Assembly (NCBI GenBank): GCA_036677085.1
Contig: JAKFFI010000006.1
Coordinates: 1 to 64,000, forward strand
Direction of reading: 5' to 3'
Origin: JAGPUQ01 sp036677085
Lineage (GTDB): Bacteria > Pseudomonadota > Gammaproteobacteria > Pseudomonadales > Porticoccaceae
Length of the DNA: 64,000 nt
The notes beneath the pieces are model-generated. The model did not search any database, was not told the origin of the DNA, and was given only the letters and a program-made list of their open reading frames with translations. Shown here piece by piece: positions 16,821 to 24,845 of the stretch (position 1 is its first letter; each line of letters starts with the position of its first letter). Both the position numbers and the translations under genes were made by a program.

Positions 16821-18848
16821 ATGGCGTCACTGGGCAAATGGGTGCTCTGGTCGGGCGTGACAGGCTTGGGCGCGCTGGCGGCCGGCGGCATTGCCACCGC
16901 GCAGGGCGAGTCCATCAACGCCTGGTGGCTGATCGCCGCCGCGGTGTGCGTGTATGCCATCGGCTATCGCGTCTACGGCGCCTGGGTGGCGACGCGGGTG
17001 CTGCTGGTGGACGGCCGGCCGACGCCGGCGGTGCGCATCGATGACGGTCGGGACTTCGTGCCCACCAACCGCTGGGTGGTGTTCGGGCATCACTTCGCCG
17101 CCATCGCCGGGCCGGGCCCGCTGGTCGGCCCGACCCTGGCGGCCCAGTTCGGCTACCTGCCGGGCACGCTGTGGATCCTGATCGGCGCCGTGCTCGGCGG
17201 CTGCATCCAGGACATGGTGATCCTGTTCTGCTCGACCCGCCGCGATGGCCGCAGCCTGGGCCAGATGGCGCGCGACGAGCTGGGGCCGGTCGGCGGCGGC
17301 GCGGCGCTGGTCGGCACGCTGATGATCCTGGTGATCCTGATCTCGGTGCTCGGGCTGGTGATCGTGAACGCCATGAAGCACAGCCCCTGGGCCACGGCGA
17401 CGGTGACGGCGACCATTCCGATTGCCGTGCTGGTGGGCTTCTACATGCGCGGCATCCGCCCCGGCCGGGTGCTGGAGGGCAGCGCCATCGGCGTGGCGCT
17501 GTTGCTGCTGGCGGTGTGGGGCGGCGGCTGGGTGGATCACCACCCGCTGCTGCGCACCTGGTTCGATCACGGGCCGCTGCCGATCGCCTACGCCATCATG
17601 GTGTACGGCTTCGCCGCCGCCGTGCTGCCGGTGTGGCTGCTGCTGGCGCCGCGCGATTACCTGTCGACCTTCATGAAGCTGGGCACGGTGGCGCTGCTGG
17701 CCATCGCCATCATCTGGCTCAATCCGGTGCTGCACATGCCGGCGCTGACGCAGTTCGTGGACGGCAGCGGGCCGATCTTCGCCGGCAAGGTGTTCCCGTT
17801 CGTGTTCATCACCATCGCCTGCGGGGCGATCTCCGGCTTCCACGCCCTGGTCAGTTCCGGCACCACGCCCAAGCTGCTCACCGACGAGCGCGACATCCAC
17901 ATGATCGGCTATGGCAGCATGCTGCTGGAGTCCTTCGTCGCCCTGATGGCGCTGATCGCCGCCTGCGTGCTGGAGCCGGGCGTGTTCTTCGCCATCAACA
18001 CCGCGCCCGGCGTGGTGGGGGAGGGGGCGCAGGCCGTGGCGACCATCTCGTCCTGGGGCTTCCCGGTGGCGCTCGACCAGATGCAGGCCCTGGCCCGCGA
18101 GATGGGCGAGGCGACGCTGTTCGGTCGCACCGGCGGCGCGCCGTCCCTGGCGGTGGGCATGGCCAGCATCTTCAGCAGCGCCTTCGGGCAGGGACTGCTG
18201 GCGGTCTGGTACCACTTCGCCATCATGTTCGAGGCGATCTTCATCCTGACCACGCTCGATGCCGGCACGCGCGTCGGGCGCTTCATGTTGCAGGATTTTC
18301 TGGGCAACTTCGTGCCGGCCCTGGGGCGCACCAGCTGGTATCCGTCGGTGCTGCTGTGCAGCGGCCTGATCGTGGGCGCCTGGGGGTATTTCCTGTACAT
18401 CGGCGTTATCGACCCGGCCGGTGGAGTCAACATCCTGTGGCCGCTGTTCGGTATTGCGAACCAGATCCTGGCCGCCATCGCCCTGTGCGTGGGCACCGCC
18501 ATCCTGGTCAAGACCGGGCGCGAACGCTATTTCTGGGTCACCGGTCTGCCGCTGGCCTGGCTTACGGCGGTCACCAGCACCGCCGCCTGGCAAAAGGTGA
18601 TGAGCGACGACCCGCGGCTGGGCTTTTTCGCCGGTGCAAGTGATCTGGCCGCGAAACTGGCCAGCGGCGTGCTGCCGCCCGAGAAGGCCGCCGTGGCGCC
18701 GCAGCTGATCTTCAACCTGCGCCTCGACGGCTGGCTGACGATGCTGTTCGTGGCCCTGCTGTGGCTGATCCTGGCCGACACGGGCCGGGTGTGCCTGCGG
18801 CACTGGCGTCGCGCATCCGCGGCCATGCCCGCCGGGGGGCAGGCATGA
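16821..18848 (+). CDS. cstA: Carbon starvation protein CstA family transporter
   Basis: This 675-residue integral membrane protein of the CstA/YjiY family takes up pyruvate and peptides in E. coli. Many hydrophobic helices are visible. Family landmarks include GHHFAAIAGPGPLVGPTLAAQFGYLPG and the segment SGFHALVSSGTTPKLL; the DAGTRVGRFMLQDFLG block is very characteristic. Length compares with 701 in E. coli CstA. The ATG at 16821 follows a GGGGG-AAA ribosome binding site. An upstream frame from 16734 is not conserved. The small ybdD gene overlaps its stop codon. In relatives, transcription responds to starvation (cAMP-CRP or LytS/YpdA-type systems). I did not identify a regulator here. Confidence 0.95.
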   Translation: MASLGKWVLWSGVTGLGALAAGGIATAQGESINAWWLIAAAVCVYAIGYRVYGAWVATRVLLVDGRPTPAVRIDDGRDFVPTNRWVVFGHHFAAIAGPGPLVGPTLAAQFGYLPGTLWILIGAVLGGCIQDMVILFCSTRRDGRSLGQMARDELGPVGGGAALVGTLMILVILISVLGLVIVNAMKHSPWATATVTATIPIAVLVGFYMRGIRPGRVLEGSAIGVALLLLAVWGGGWVDHHPLLRTWFDHGPLPIAYAIMVYGFAAAVLPVWLLLAPRDYLSTFMKLGTVALLAIAIIWLNPVLHMPALTQFVDGSGPIFAGKVFPFVFITIACGAISGFHALVSSGTTPKLLTDERDIHMIGYGSMLLESFVALMALIAACVLEPGVFFAINTAPGVVGEGAQAVATISSWGFPVALDQMQALAREMGEATLFGRTGGAPSLAVGMASIFSSAFGQGLLAVWYHFAIMFEAIFILTTLDAGTRVGRFMLQDFLGNFVPALGRTSWYPSVLLCSGLIVGAWGYFLYIGVIDPAGGVNILWPLFGIANQILAAIALCVGTAILVKTGRERYFWVTGLPLAWLTAVTSTAAWQKVMSDDPRLGFFAGASDLAAKLASGVLPPEKAAVAPQLIFNLRLDGWLTMLFVALLWLILADTGRVCLRHWRRASAAMPAGGQA

Positions 18849-19021
18849 AGGCGCTGCGCGGGTTTTGGGCCTGGTTGCGGGCGGTGTCCGGCGACGATGC
18901 CTACGAGCGTTACCTGGCACACCATGCGGCGGCGCATCCGGACCGCGAACCCCTCGGGCGGCGGGAGTTTTTCAGTCAGCGGCAGGCTGCGGCCTGGGCC
19001 AAGGTGAAGCGTTGCTGCTGA
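18845..19021 (+). CDS. YbdD/YjiX family small protein (DUF466)
   Basis: This 58-residue protein overlaps the cstA stop through an ATGA junction, so the two are translationally coupled. The sequence SGDDAYERYLAHHAAAHPD and the ending REFFSQRQAAAWAK are diagnostic for this tiny family, which almost always follows CstA-type transporters and is needed for full pyruvate uptake in E. coli. The C terminus is short, ending KVKRCC. An annotator could easily miss it because of its size. Confidence 0.9.
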   Translation: MKALRGFWAWLRAVSGDDAYERYLAHHAAAHPDREPLGRREFFSQRQAAAWAKVKRCC

Positions 19022-19065
19022 TGGGCAGTTACAAAATGGCGCTGCGCCGGTGGGGCAATGGGTGA

Positions 19066-19749
19066 TCAGGGCACGGCGGCGATAAAAATCACCGACGCCG
19101 GTTCCGCACTTGCGGGTGCGCGGGGTTCGCGCAGCTCCAGCAGGCGCAAGCCGTGCTTTCCGAACAGCCGTACCCAGGACTCCAGGGTGCGGAAATACCA
19201 GGGCGGTGGCGCCTCGACCCCGGGGCTGAACGCGGCCCAGGAATCCTGGCGCCAGCCATCGAGATAAGGTCGTTCGCCGCGTGCCATCAGGGGATGCAGG
19301 GTCTGCACGATGAAGTGCCCGCCCGGAATCAGTTTCGGCAGGGTGGCGAACAGCTGCTCGACCGGTTCCTGGCCCAGCAGGGCGAAATTGCTCACCGCCA
19401 TCGCGAAGCTGCCGAGCGCCGGCGGCAGGGCGTCGTAGCCAGCGACCAAGAAGCTTCCCCCGCCGGCCTGACGGGCGGCATCGATCAGGGCAGGCGCGGC
19501 GTCGATCCCGGTCACGGCGATGCCGAGTGGCGCCAGTCGCCGCGCCAGCCAGCCCTCGCCGCAGCCGAGATCGAGCAGGGTGTCGGGGCGGTAATCGAGG
19601 ATGGCATCGACCAGCGCCTGATCGGTCACCGCGACCCGGCTCGGAATGCGCCGCTCGCGCACGGCCTCGACCCAGGCTCCGCTGTGTCGACGCCAGCGCT
19701 CGCCGACCAGGGCGTCGTTGGCATCGGCGGCGTCCGACTCTGCACTCAT
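19066..19749 (-). CDS. Class I SAM-dependent methyltransferase
   Basis: This 227-residue protein has a Rossmann-type methyltransferase core. Motif I is LLDLGCGEGWLARRL, followed by VTGIDAAPALIDAAR and the post-motif segment PGGHFIVQTLHPL. The ending WVRLFGKHGLRLLELREPR fits the substrate-binding tail of this group. The substrate is unknown. ATG at 19749 overlaps the metR stop by four bases, so it is probably expressed with metR. The frame stays open far upstream through metR, but that is a shadow. A possible link to methionine/SAM economy is inferred from the neighbourhood only. Confidence 0.78.
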   Translation of the reverse strand: MSAESDAADANDALVGERWRRHSGAWVEAVRERRIPSRVAVTDQALVDAILDYRPDTLLDLGCGEGWLARRLAPLGIAVTGIDAAPALIDAARQAGGGSFLVAGYDALPPALGSFAMAVSNFALLGQEPVEQLFATLPKLIPGGHFIVQTLHPLMARGERPYLDGWRQDSWAAFSPGVEAPPPWYFRTLESWVRLFGKHGLRLLELREPRAPASAEPASVIFIAAVP

Positions 19750-20666
19750 GGCACGGTCCTCTCGGGTTCGGCGCGCGCGGCGGCCTGATGCTCGCCGGCA
19801 AAAGTACAGAAGTCCCGCAGATAGTCCAGTCCCCGGTCGCCGGAACGCAGCGCGGCGTACAGGGTGCGGTGCAGTCCCGCCGCGCCCAGCGGCCGGGTCA
19901 CCAGACTGCGACTGTGGGGCGTGTGGCGCATCACCCAGTCGGGCAGGGCCGCGACGCCCTGACCGCTGGCCACGAGCAGCAGGATGATCGCCGTCAGTTC
20001 CGCCTGGCGCACGGCGGCCGGCGCCACGCCGGCCGGCTGCAGAAAATACTTGAACACGTCCATGCGCGCGGATGGCACCGGATAGGTAATCAGGGTCTCG
20101 CCGGCCAGGTGCTCCGGCTGAATCCAGGCCTGTGCCGTCAGTGGATGGCTGTCCGGCAGCACCAGCAAGCCCTCGTAATCGAACAGCGGCACGAACGCGA
20201 GATCGGGCGTTTCCACCGGATCCGAGGTGATCACCAGATCGATGTCGCCCTGGCGCAGCGCCGGCAGGGAGTCGAAGGCAAGGCCGAGGCGGATATCCAC
20301 GTCCACGGCGGGCCAACGCGCCTTGAAGCGCGCCAGCACCGGCATCAGCCATTCGAAACAGGCGTGGCACTCGATGGCGAGATACAGCCGGCCGGCGTCG
20401 CCCGCCGCGATCCGCGCCAGTTCGCGCTCGACCTGCTCGAAGCGGGGCAGGGTGTCCCGCGCCAGCGCCACCAGCTTGTGGCCGGCTGCCGACAACCGGA
20501 TCGGTTTGGTGTGGCGGTGGAACAGCGCCAGGCCGTAATAGTCCTCCAGCAGCTTGATCTGATGGGACAGCGCCGAGGGGGTCAGATGCAGGCGCTCGGC
20601 GGCGCGCGCCAGACTGCCGGTGTCGGCCATGGCGAGCAGGTTGCGCAGGTGTCGGCGTTCGATCAT
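19746..20666 (-). CDS. metR: LysR-type regulator MetR
   Basis: This 306-residue LysR-family activator has an N-terminal winged-helix segment (ERRHLRNLLAMADTGSLARAAERLHLTPSALSHQIKLLE, given here in parts: helix-turn-helix about residues 17-40). It diverges from metE, the arrangement seen in enteric and other gammaproteobacteria. MetR senses homocysteine and activates methionine-synthesis genes. The identification rests on the metE partner and overall similarity. A near-perfect dyad lies in the 96-base gap right next to its start codon, suitable for autoregulation. The downstream methyltransferase gene overlaps its end. Confidence 0.88.
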   Translation of the reverse strand: MIERRHLRNLLAMADTGSLARAAERLHLTPSALSHQIKLLEDYYGLALFHRHTKPIRLSAAGHKLVALARDTLPRFEQVERELARIAAGDAGRLYLAIECHACFEWLMPVLARFKARWPAVDVDIRLGLAFDSLPALRQGDIDLVITSDPVETPDLAFVPLFDYEGLLVLPDSHPLTAQAWIQPEHLAGETLITYPVPSARMDVFKYFLQPAGVAPAAVRQAELTAIILLLVASGQGVAALPDWVMRHTPHSRSLVTRPLGAAGLHRTLYAALRSGDRGLDYLRDFCTFAGEHQAAARAEPERTVP

Positions 20667-20668
20667 AT

Positions 20669-20681
20669 TGAGAAATTCTCA
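20669..20681. promoter_or_regulatory. Putative MetR-binding dyad
   Basis: TGAGAAATTCTCA is a perfect palindrome with a single central base. It resembles the MetR consensus TGAA-N5-TTCA, with G and C replacing A and T at the inner positions. It lies 2 bases before the metR ATG and about 60 bases before the probable metE start of transcription (a -10-like TAGAAT is at 20728-20733). Confidence 0.6.
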
Positions 20682-20762
20682 TGTTAATTTGTAGAGACGT
20701 GAGATTTTATGGATTAGTCGGGAAAAATAGAATGGTCGTCCTGATTCAATCCGAGACGACAC

Positions 20763-23060
20763 ATGGACGCCTTGCCGACAATCTGCGCCCACAACCTGGG
20801 TTTTCCCCGCATCGGCCGCAACCGGGAGCTGAAATGGGCGCTCGAAGCCTATTGGCGCGGGGAACTCGATCGGGACGAACTGGAACGCCGCGGGCGCGAG
20901 CTGCGCCGTCGGCACTGGGAACTGCAACGGGCCGCCGGCCTGGATCTGGTGCCGGTGGGGGATTTTTCCTGGTACGACCAGGTGCTGGACCTGACCGCTC
21001 TGCTGGGCGTGATTCCGGCGCGCTTCGGCTGGGACGGCGGCGCGGTGGATCTGGATCTCTACTTCCGCTTGGCCCGGGGCCGCGCGCCCAGCGGCAGCCC
21101 CGCTCCGGCCTGCGAGATGACCAAGTGGTTCGATACCAACTACCACTATCTGGTCCCCGAGCTGAGCGTCGGGCAGGAATTCCGGCTCTCCGGCACAGGC
21201 CTGTTCGAGCAGGTGGCTGAGGCGCAGGCGCTCGGTCTGCGGCCCAAGCCCGTGCTGGTGGGGCCGCTGACCTGGCTGTGGCTGGCGCGACCGGCGAGCG
21301 AGCGCGACGACCGCCTGGAGCTGGTGCCGGGATTGCTCGCGGCGTATCGGCAGATACTCGTCCGGCTCGCCGCCCAGGGCGTGGACTGGGTGCAGATCGA
21401 CGAGCCGATCCTCGCGCTCGACCTGCCGGCAGCCTGGCAGGCGGCCTTTGCGGACGCCTACGCGGCACTGGCAAACAGCGGTGTGCAGGTGCTGCTCGCT
21501 ACCTATTTCGGCCCGCTGGCCGACAATCTGGCGCTGGCCTGTGCGCTGCCGGTGGCGGGCCTCCACGTCGATGCCGTGCGCGCCGCGGATGAACTGGATG
21601 CGGTCGCAGAGCGGCTGCCGTCCGGGCAAGTGCTCTCGGTGGGGATCGTCGATGGCCGCAATATCTGGCGCACCGATCTCGATGCGGCCCTGGCCCGGTT
21701 ACAGGGGGTGCTGGCGCGGCGCGGGGGTCGGCTGTGGCTGGCGCCGTCCTGTTCGTTGCTGCATGTTCCCGTGGATGTCAGCGGTGACGACCGCTTGCCG
21801 CCGGACGTGATTCCCTGGTTTGCCTTCGCCACCCAAAAACTCGATGAGATCGCACTGTTGCGCCGCGCCCTGGCGGGCGAGACGGCGGCGACGCGGGACG
21901 CCTTCGAGGACAGCCGCCGGGCGCTGGCGAGCCGGCGCGCCTCGTCGCGGGTGCAGCGCCCCGAGGTGGCGGCGCGGGTGGCCGCGCTCACGGACGCCGA
22001 TGAACATAGAACACGCCCTTACGCCGAGCGCATCGGCGCGCAGCGCGAACGGCTGCAACTCCCGCTGTTTCCCACCACCACCATCGGGTCGTTTCCCCAG
22101 ACCGCCGCCATTCGCCAGGCGCGCAGCCGCTGGCGGGCCGGGGAGCTTCCTGAAACCGAATACGAGGATTTCATCCGCGCCGAAATCGCCCACACCATCC
22201 GTGAGCAGGAGGCGCTCGGCCTCGATGTGCTGGTGCACGGCGAAGCCGAGCGCAACGACATGGTGGAATACTTCGGCGAACAGCTCGACGGCTTCGTGTT
22301 CTCCAGCAACGGCTGGGTGCAGTCCTACGGCTCCCGCTGCGTGAAGCCGCCCATCATCCTGGGCGACGTCGCGCGCCCTGCGGCGATGACGGTGGCATGG
22401 ATCCGCTATGCCCAGACCCTGACCGACAAACCGGTCAAGGGCATGCTCACCGGCCCCGTGACCCTGCTCAACTGGTCCTTCGTGCGCGACGATCAGCCGC
22501 GCGCCGCCACCTGTCTCCAGCTTGCGCTCGCGATCCGCGACGAGGTGCGGGATCTGGAAGCCGCCGGCGTCGCCATCATCCAGATCGACGAGGCCGCGCT
22601 GCGCGAGGGCTTGCCGCTGCGCCACGCCGACTGGAGCGCATACCTCGATTGGGCGGTGCGCGCGTTTCGCATCGCGTCGGCCGGTGTGGGCGACGCCACC
22701 CAGATTCACACCCACATGTGTTATTCGGATTTCAACGACATCATCGGCGCAGTGGCGGCCATGGATGCCGACGTCACCACCATCGAGAGCGCGCGCTCGG
22801 ACGACCGGCTGCTGGATGCGTTTCGGGATTTCGCCTACCCCAACGAGATCGGCCCCGGGGTCTACGACATTCACTCGCCCAATGTGCCGCAGGCCGCCGA
22901 GATCCTGGAGCGCCTGCGGCGTGCCCGTGCCCGGGTGCCGGCGCAACGGCTGTGGGTGAATCCGGACTGCGGCCTCAAGACCCGCACCTGGGACGAGGTG
23001 CGGCCGGCGCTGGTCGCCATGGTGGCCGCAGCCCGGGCGCTGCGTGCCGCCGCCGATTGA
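20763..23060 (+). CDS. metE: Cobalamin-independent methionine synthase
   Basis: This 765-residue enzyme transfers a methyl group from methyltetrahydrofolate triglutamate to homocysteine. The N-terminal LGFPRIGRNRELKWALEAYW and the C-terminal block are typical of MetE. The zinc ligands are His651 and Cys653 (in THMCYSDF), Glu675 and Cys736 (in NPDCGLKTR), all in the expected spacing. Length matches E. coli MetE (753). The gene is divergent from metR with a dyad between them. The ATG at 20763 has only a weak GAGAC-like ribosome binding site. A 9-bp GC-rich inverted repeat follows the stop. Confidence 0.98.
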   Translation: MDALPTICAHNLGFPRIGRNRELKWALEAYWRGELDRDELERRGRELRRRHWELQRAAGLDLVPVGDFSWYDQVLDLTALLGVIPARFGWDGGAVDLDLYFRLARGRAPSGSPAPACEMTKWFDTNYHYLVPELSVGQEFRLSGTGLFEQVAEAQALGLRPKPVLVGPLTWLWLARPASERDDRLELVPGLLAAYRQILVRLAAQGVDWVQIDEPILALDLPAAWQAAFADAYAALANSGVQVLLATYFGPLADNLALACALPVAGLHVDAVRAADELDAVAERLPSGQVLSVGIVDGRNIWRTDLDAALARLQGVLARRGGRLWLAPSCSLLHVPVDVSGDDRLPPDVIPWFAFATQKLDEIALLRRALAGETAATRDAFEDSRRALASRRASSRVQRPEVAARVAALTDADEHRTRPYAERIGAQRERLQLPLFPTTTIGSFPQTAAIRQARSRWRAGELPETEYEDFIRAEIAHTIREQEALGLDVLVHGEAERNDMVEYFGEQLDGFVFSSNGWVQSYGSRCVKPPIILGDVARPAAMTVAWIRYAQTLTDKPVKGMLTGPVTLLNWSFVRDDQPRAATCLQLALAIRDEVRDLEAAGVAIIQIDEAALREGLPLRHADWSAYLDWAVRAFRIASAGVGDATQIHTHMCYSDFNDIIGAVAAMDADVTTIESARSDDRLLDAFRDFAYPNEIGPGVYDIHSPNVPQAAEILERLRRARARVPAQRLWVNPDCGLKTRTWDEVRPALVAMVAAARALRAAAD

Positions 23061-23078
23061 TGGCGCGCCAGCGCGCCA
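23061..23078. repeat. Inverted repeat after metE
   Basis: TGGCGCGC and GCGCGCCA form a perfect palindrome directly after the metE stop codon. No T-run follows, so it is a weak terminator at best. Confidence 0.4.
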
Positions 23079-23221
23079 GGTTGTCTGTGGGGTGTCGCCT
23101 TGAGGCGGCTGCGGATTCGGGCTACATTCCCGCGCCGCTTTGCACGGTTCCGTCGTTACGATGGAATGCGGCGGCCCCTTCTCCTTCCCCGGGGGCAGCG
23201 CGAGGACAACCCGAGGACAGT

Positions 23222-24769
23222 ATGAGCGACGGCAAGAGCCTGACCGAGGCCATGAAGCCCTTTGCCGAGCGCAAGCAGGCGCTGGCCGCCATCGACTATT
23301 TGCGCCGCCACGCCCGCGGTCAGTTGTCCGCCCGCGAGCGCGTCGATCTGCTGTTCGATACGGGTACCTTCCTGGAGCTGGCGCCGCTGGCGCGGGAAAG
23401 CGATCTCGCCCGCGACACCAAACCGGGCGCTACGCCTCGCGACGGCATCGTGGTCGGCTACGGCAAGGTCAACGGGCGCCGGGTCGCGGTCGCGGCCTAC
23501 GACATGGAATTTCGCGGCGGTTCCATGGGCAAGGTGTGCGAATGGAAATTCACCCGCCTGAAGCGCATGGTGCTGGATCACGGGTTCCCGCTGGTCATCC
23601 TCACCGAAGGCACGGGCGCGCGGCTTGAGGAAGAGGTGAGTTCCCAGGGCGCCTACGACAATCCGCAGTTCTCGAATCTGGTGGCGCTGAGCGGCTATGT
23701 GCCCATGGTGGTGGCGGTGATGGGACTCTGCGTCGGCGGCCACGCCAATCTCACCGCCATCGGGGATTTCGTGCCCATGACGCGCAGCGCCTGCATGATG
23801 ATCGCGGGGCCGCAGTTACTGAAAACCAAGATGGGGATCGACACCACCCTGGAGGAACTGGGCAGCGCGAAAAAGCACGTCGAGCGTTCCGGCATGGCCG
23901 ATCTGCTGGTCGAGGACGACCGCGAATGCATCGCCAGCATCAAGGAGTTTCTGTCGTACCTGCCCGACAACTGCAACCAGCCGCCGCCGCGCCGGCCCAC
24001 CCGCGACCGGCCCGACCGCCGCTGCGACGACCTGCTGGACGTGGTGCCGTCCGATTTGCGTTTTGCCTACGATGTCAAAAAGGTGGTGCGCAGTCTGGTG
24101 GACGATGGTGCCTGTTTCGAATTCAAGCCGCGCTTTGCGCCCAACGTGGTGACCGCGCTCGCGCATCTGGATGGCCGCGCGGTCGGCATCATCGCCAACC
24201 AGCCCAATCAGATGTCCGGCACGCTGGATGTAAAGGCCTGTCAGAAAATCTGTCGCTTCATCAATTTTTGCGACGTGTACGGTTTTGCGCTCATCTTCCT
24301 GCAGGACATTCCAGGTTTCTACCCGGGGCCGCAGTCGGAGGAAGACGGTATCATCCGCTGGTCCACGCGCATGCTGTACGAAATCGAGCACGCCACCGTC
24401 CCGCGCATGACGGTGATGATGCGCAAGGCGTTCGGCCTCGCGCACTACGGGATGAACAGCCTGGGCATGCGCCCCGATCTGCTGGTGGCTTGGCCGCTGG
24501 CTTCCTTCAGCGCCATCTCGCCCGACGACGCGGTGCAGGTCCTGTTCGGCAAGCAGCTCGCGCAGCAGGAGGACGGCGAGCAGCGCAAACAGGAACTGAT
24601 CGCGGAATTCCGCGCCAAGATCGGCATTCTGCCCGCCGCCGAAGCCGCGCTGGTGGATGACGTCATCGACCCCCGGGATACGCGCCGCGTGCTGATTCAG
24701 GCGCTCGACATGGCGCGCGAGCGCCGCCCGGGACATCCCTTCAAACGGCGGGGGATAACGCCGATCTGA
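23222..24769 (+). CDS. Acyl-CoA carboxylase carboxyltransferase (beta) subunit
   Basis: This 515-residue protein is related to propionyl-CoA carboxylase PccB and acetyl-CoA carboxylase beta chains of the biotin-dependent carboxylase family. It transfers CO2 from carboxybiotin to an acyl-CoA. The N-terminal crotonase half includes GGSMGKVCEWKFTRLKR and an ILTEGTGARLEEEV stretch, and the C-terminal half includes IIANQPNQMSGTLDVKACQKICRF. The FLQDIPGFYPGPQSEEDGII segment and the KAFGLAHYGMNSL tail fit the family. No biotin-carboxylase/BCCP (alpha) gene lies nearby, so it is an orphan here. ATG at 23222 follows GAGGACAGT. An upstream frame overlapping metE is a shadow. Confidence 0.87.
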   Translation: MSDGKSLTEAMKPFAERKQALAAIDYLRRHARGQLSARERVDLLFDTGTFLELAPLARESDLARDTKPGATPRDGIVVGYGKVNGRRVAVAAYDMEFRGGSMGKVCEWKFTRLKRMVLDHGFPLVILTEGTGARLEEEVSSQGAYDNPQFSNLVALSGYVPMVVAVMGLCVGGHANLTAIGDFVPMTRSACMMIAGPQLLKTKMGIDTTLEELGSAKKHVERSGMADLLVEDDRECIASIKEFLSYLPDNCNQPPPRRPTRDRPDRRCDDLLDVVPSDLRFAYDVKKVVRSLVDDGACFEFKPRFAPNVVTALAHLDGRAVGIIANQPNQMSGTLDVKACQKICRFINFCDVYGFALIFLQDIPGFYPGPQSEEDGIIRWSTRMLYEIEHATVPRMTVMMRKAFGLAHYGMNSLGMRPDLLVAWPLASFSAISPDDAVQVLFGKQLAQQEDGEQRKQELIAEFRAKIGILPAAEAALVDDVIDPRDTRRVLIQALDMARERRPGHPFKRRGITPI

Positions 24770-24845
24770 ATTGATCGTCCGGCGCTGCGCGCTGCGGTGC
24801 CGGCTCCGGCTCGATCTGGTCACCGGGGAGCCGGCGCCGCCCGGC

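Noticed and set aside
16827..18920. 697-residue minus-strand frame opposite cstA
   Set aside because: His/Gln/Arg-rich shadow of a membrane protein gene.
19066..20682. Continuous 538-residue minus-strand frame covering metR and a methyltransferase
   Set aside because: Only its C-terminal 227 residues are a methyltransferase. The rest is an out-of-frame reading of metR.
22397..24769. 790-residue frame beginning within metE
   Set aside because: The first 275 residues are a metE shadow. Carboxyltransferase similarity starts at 23222.
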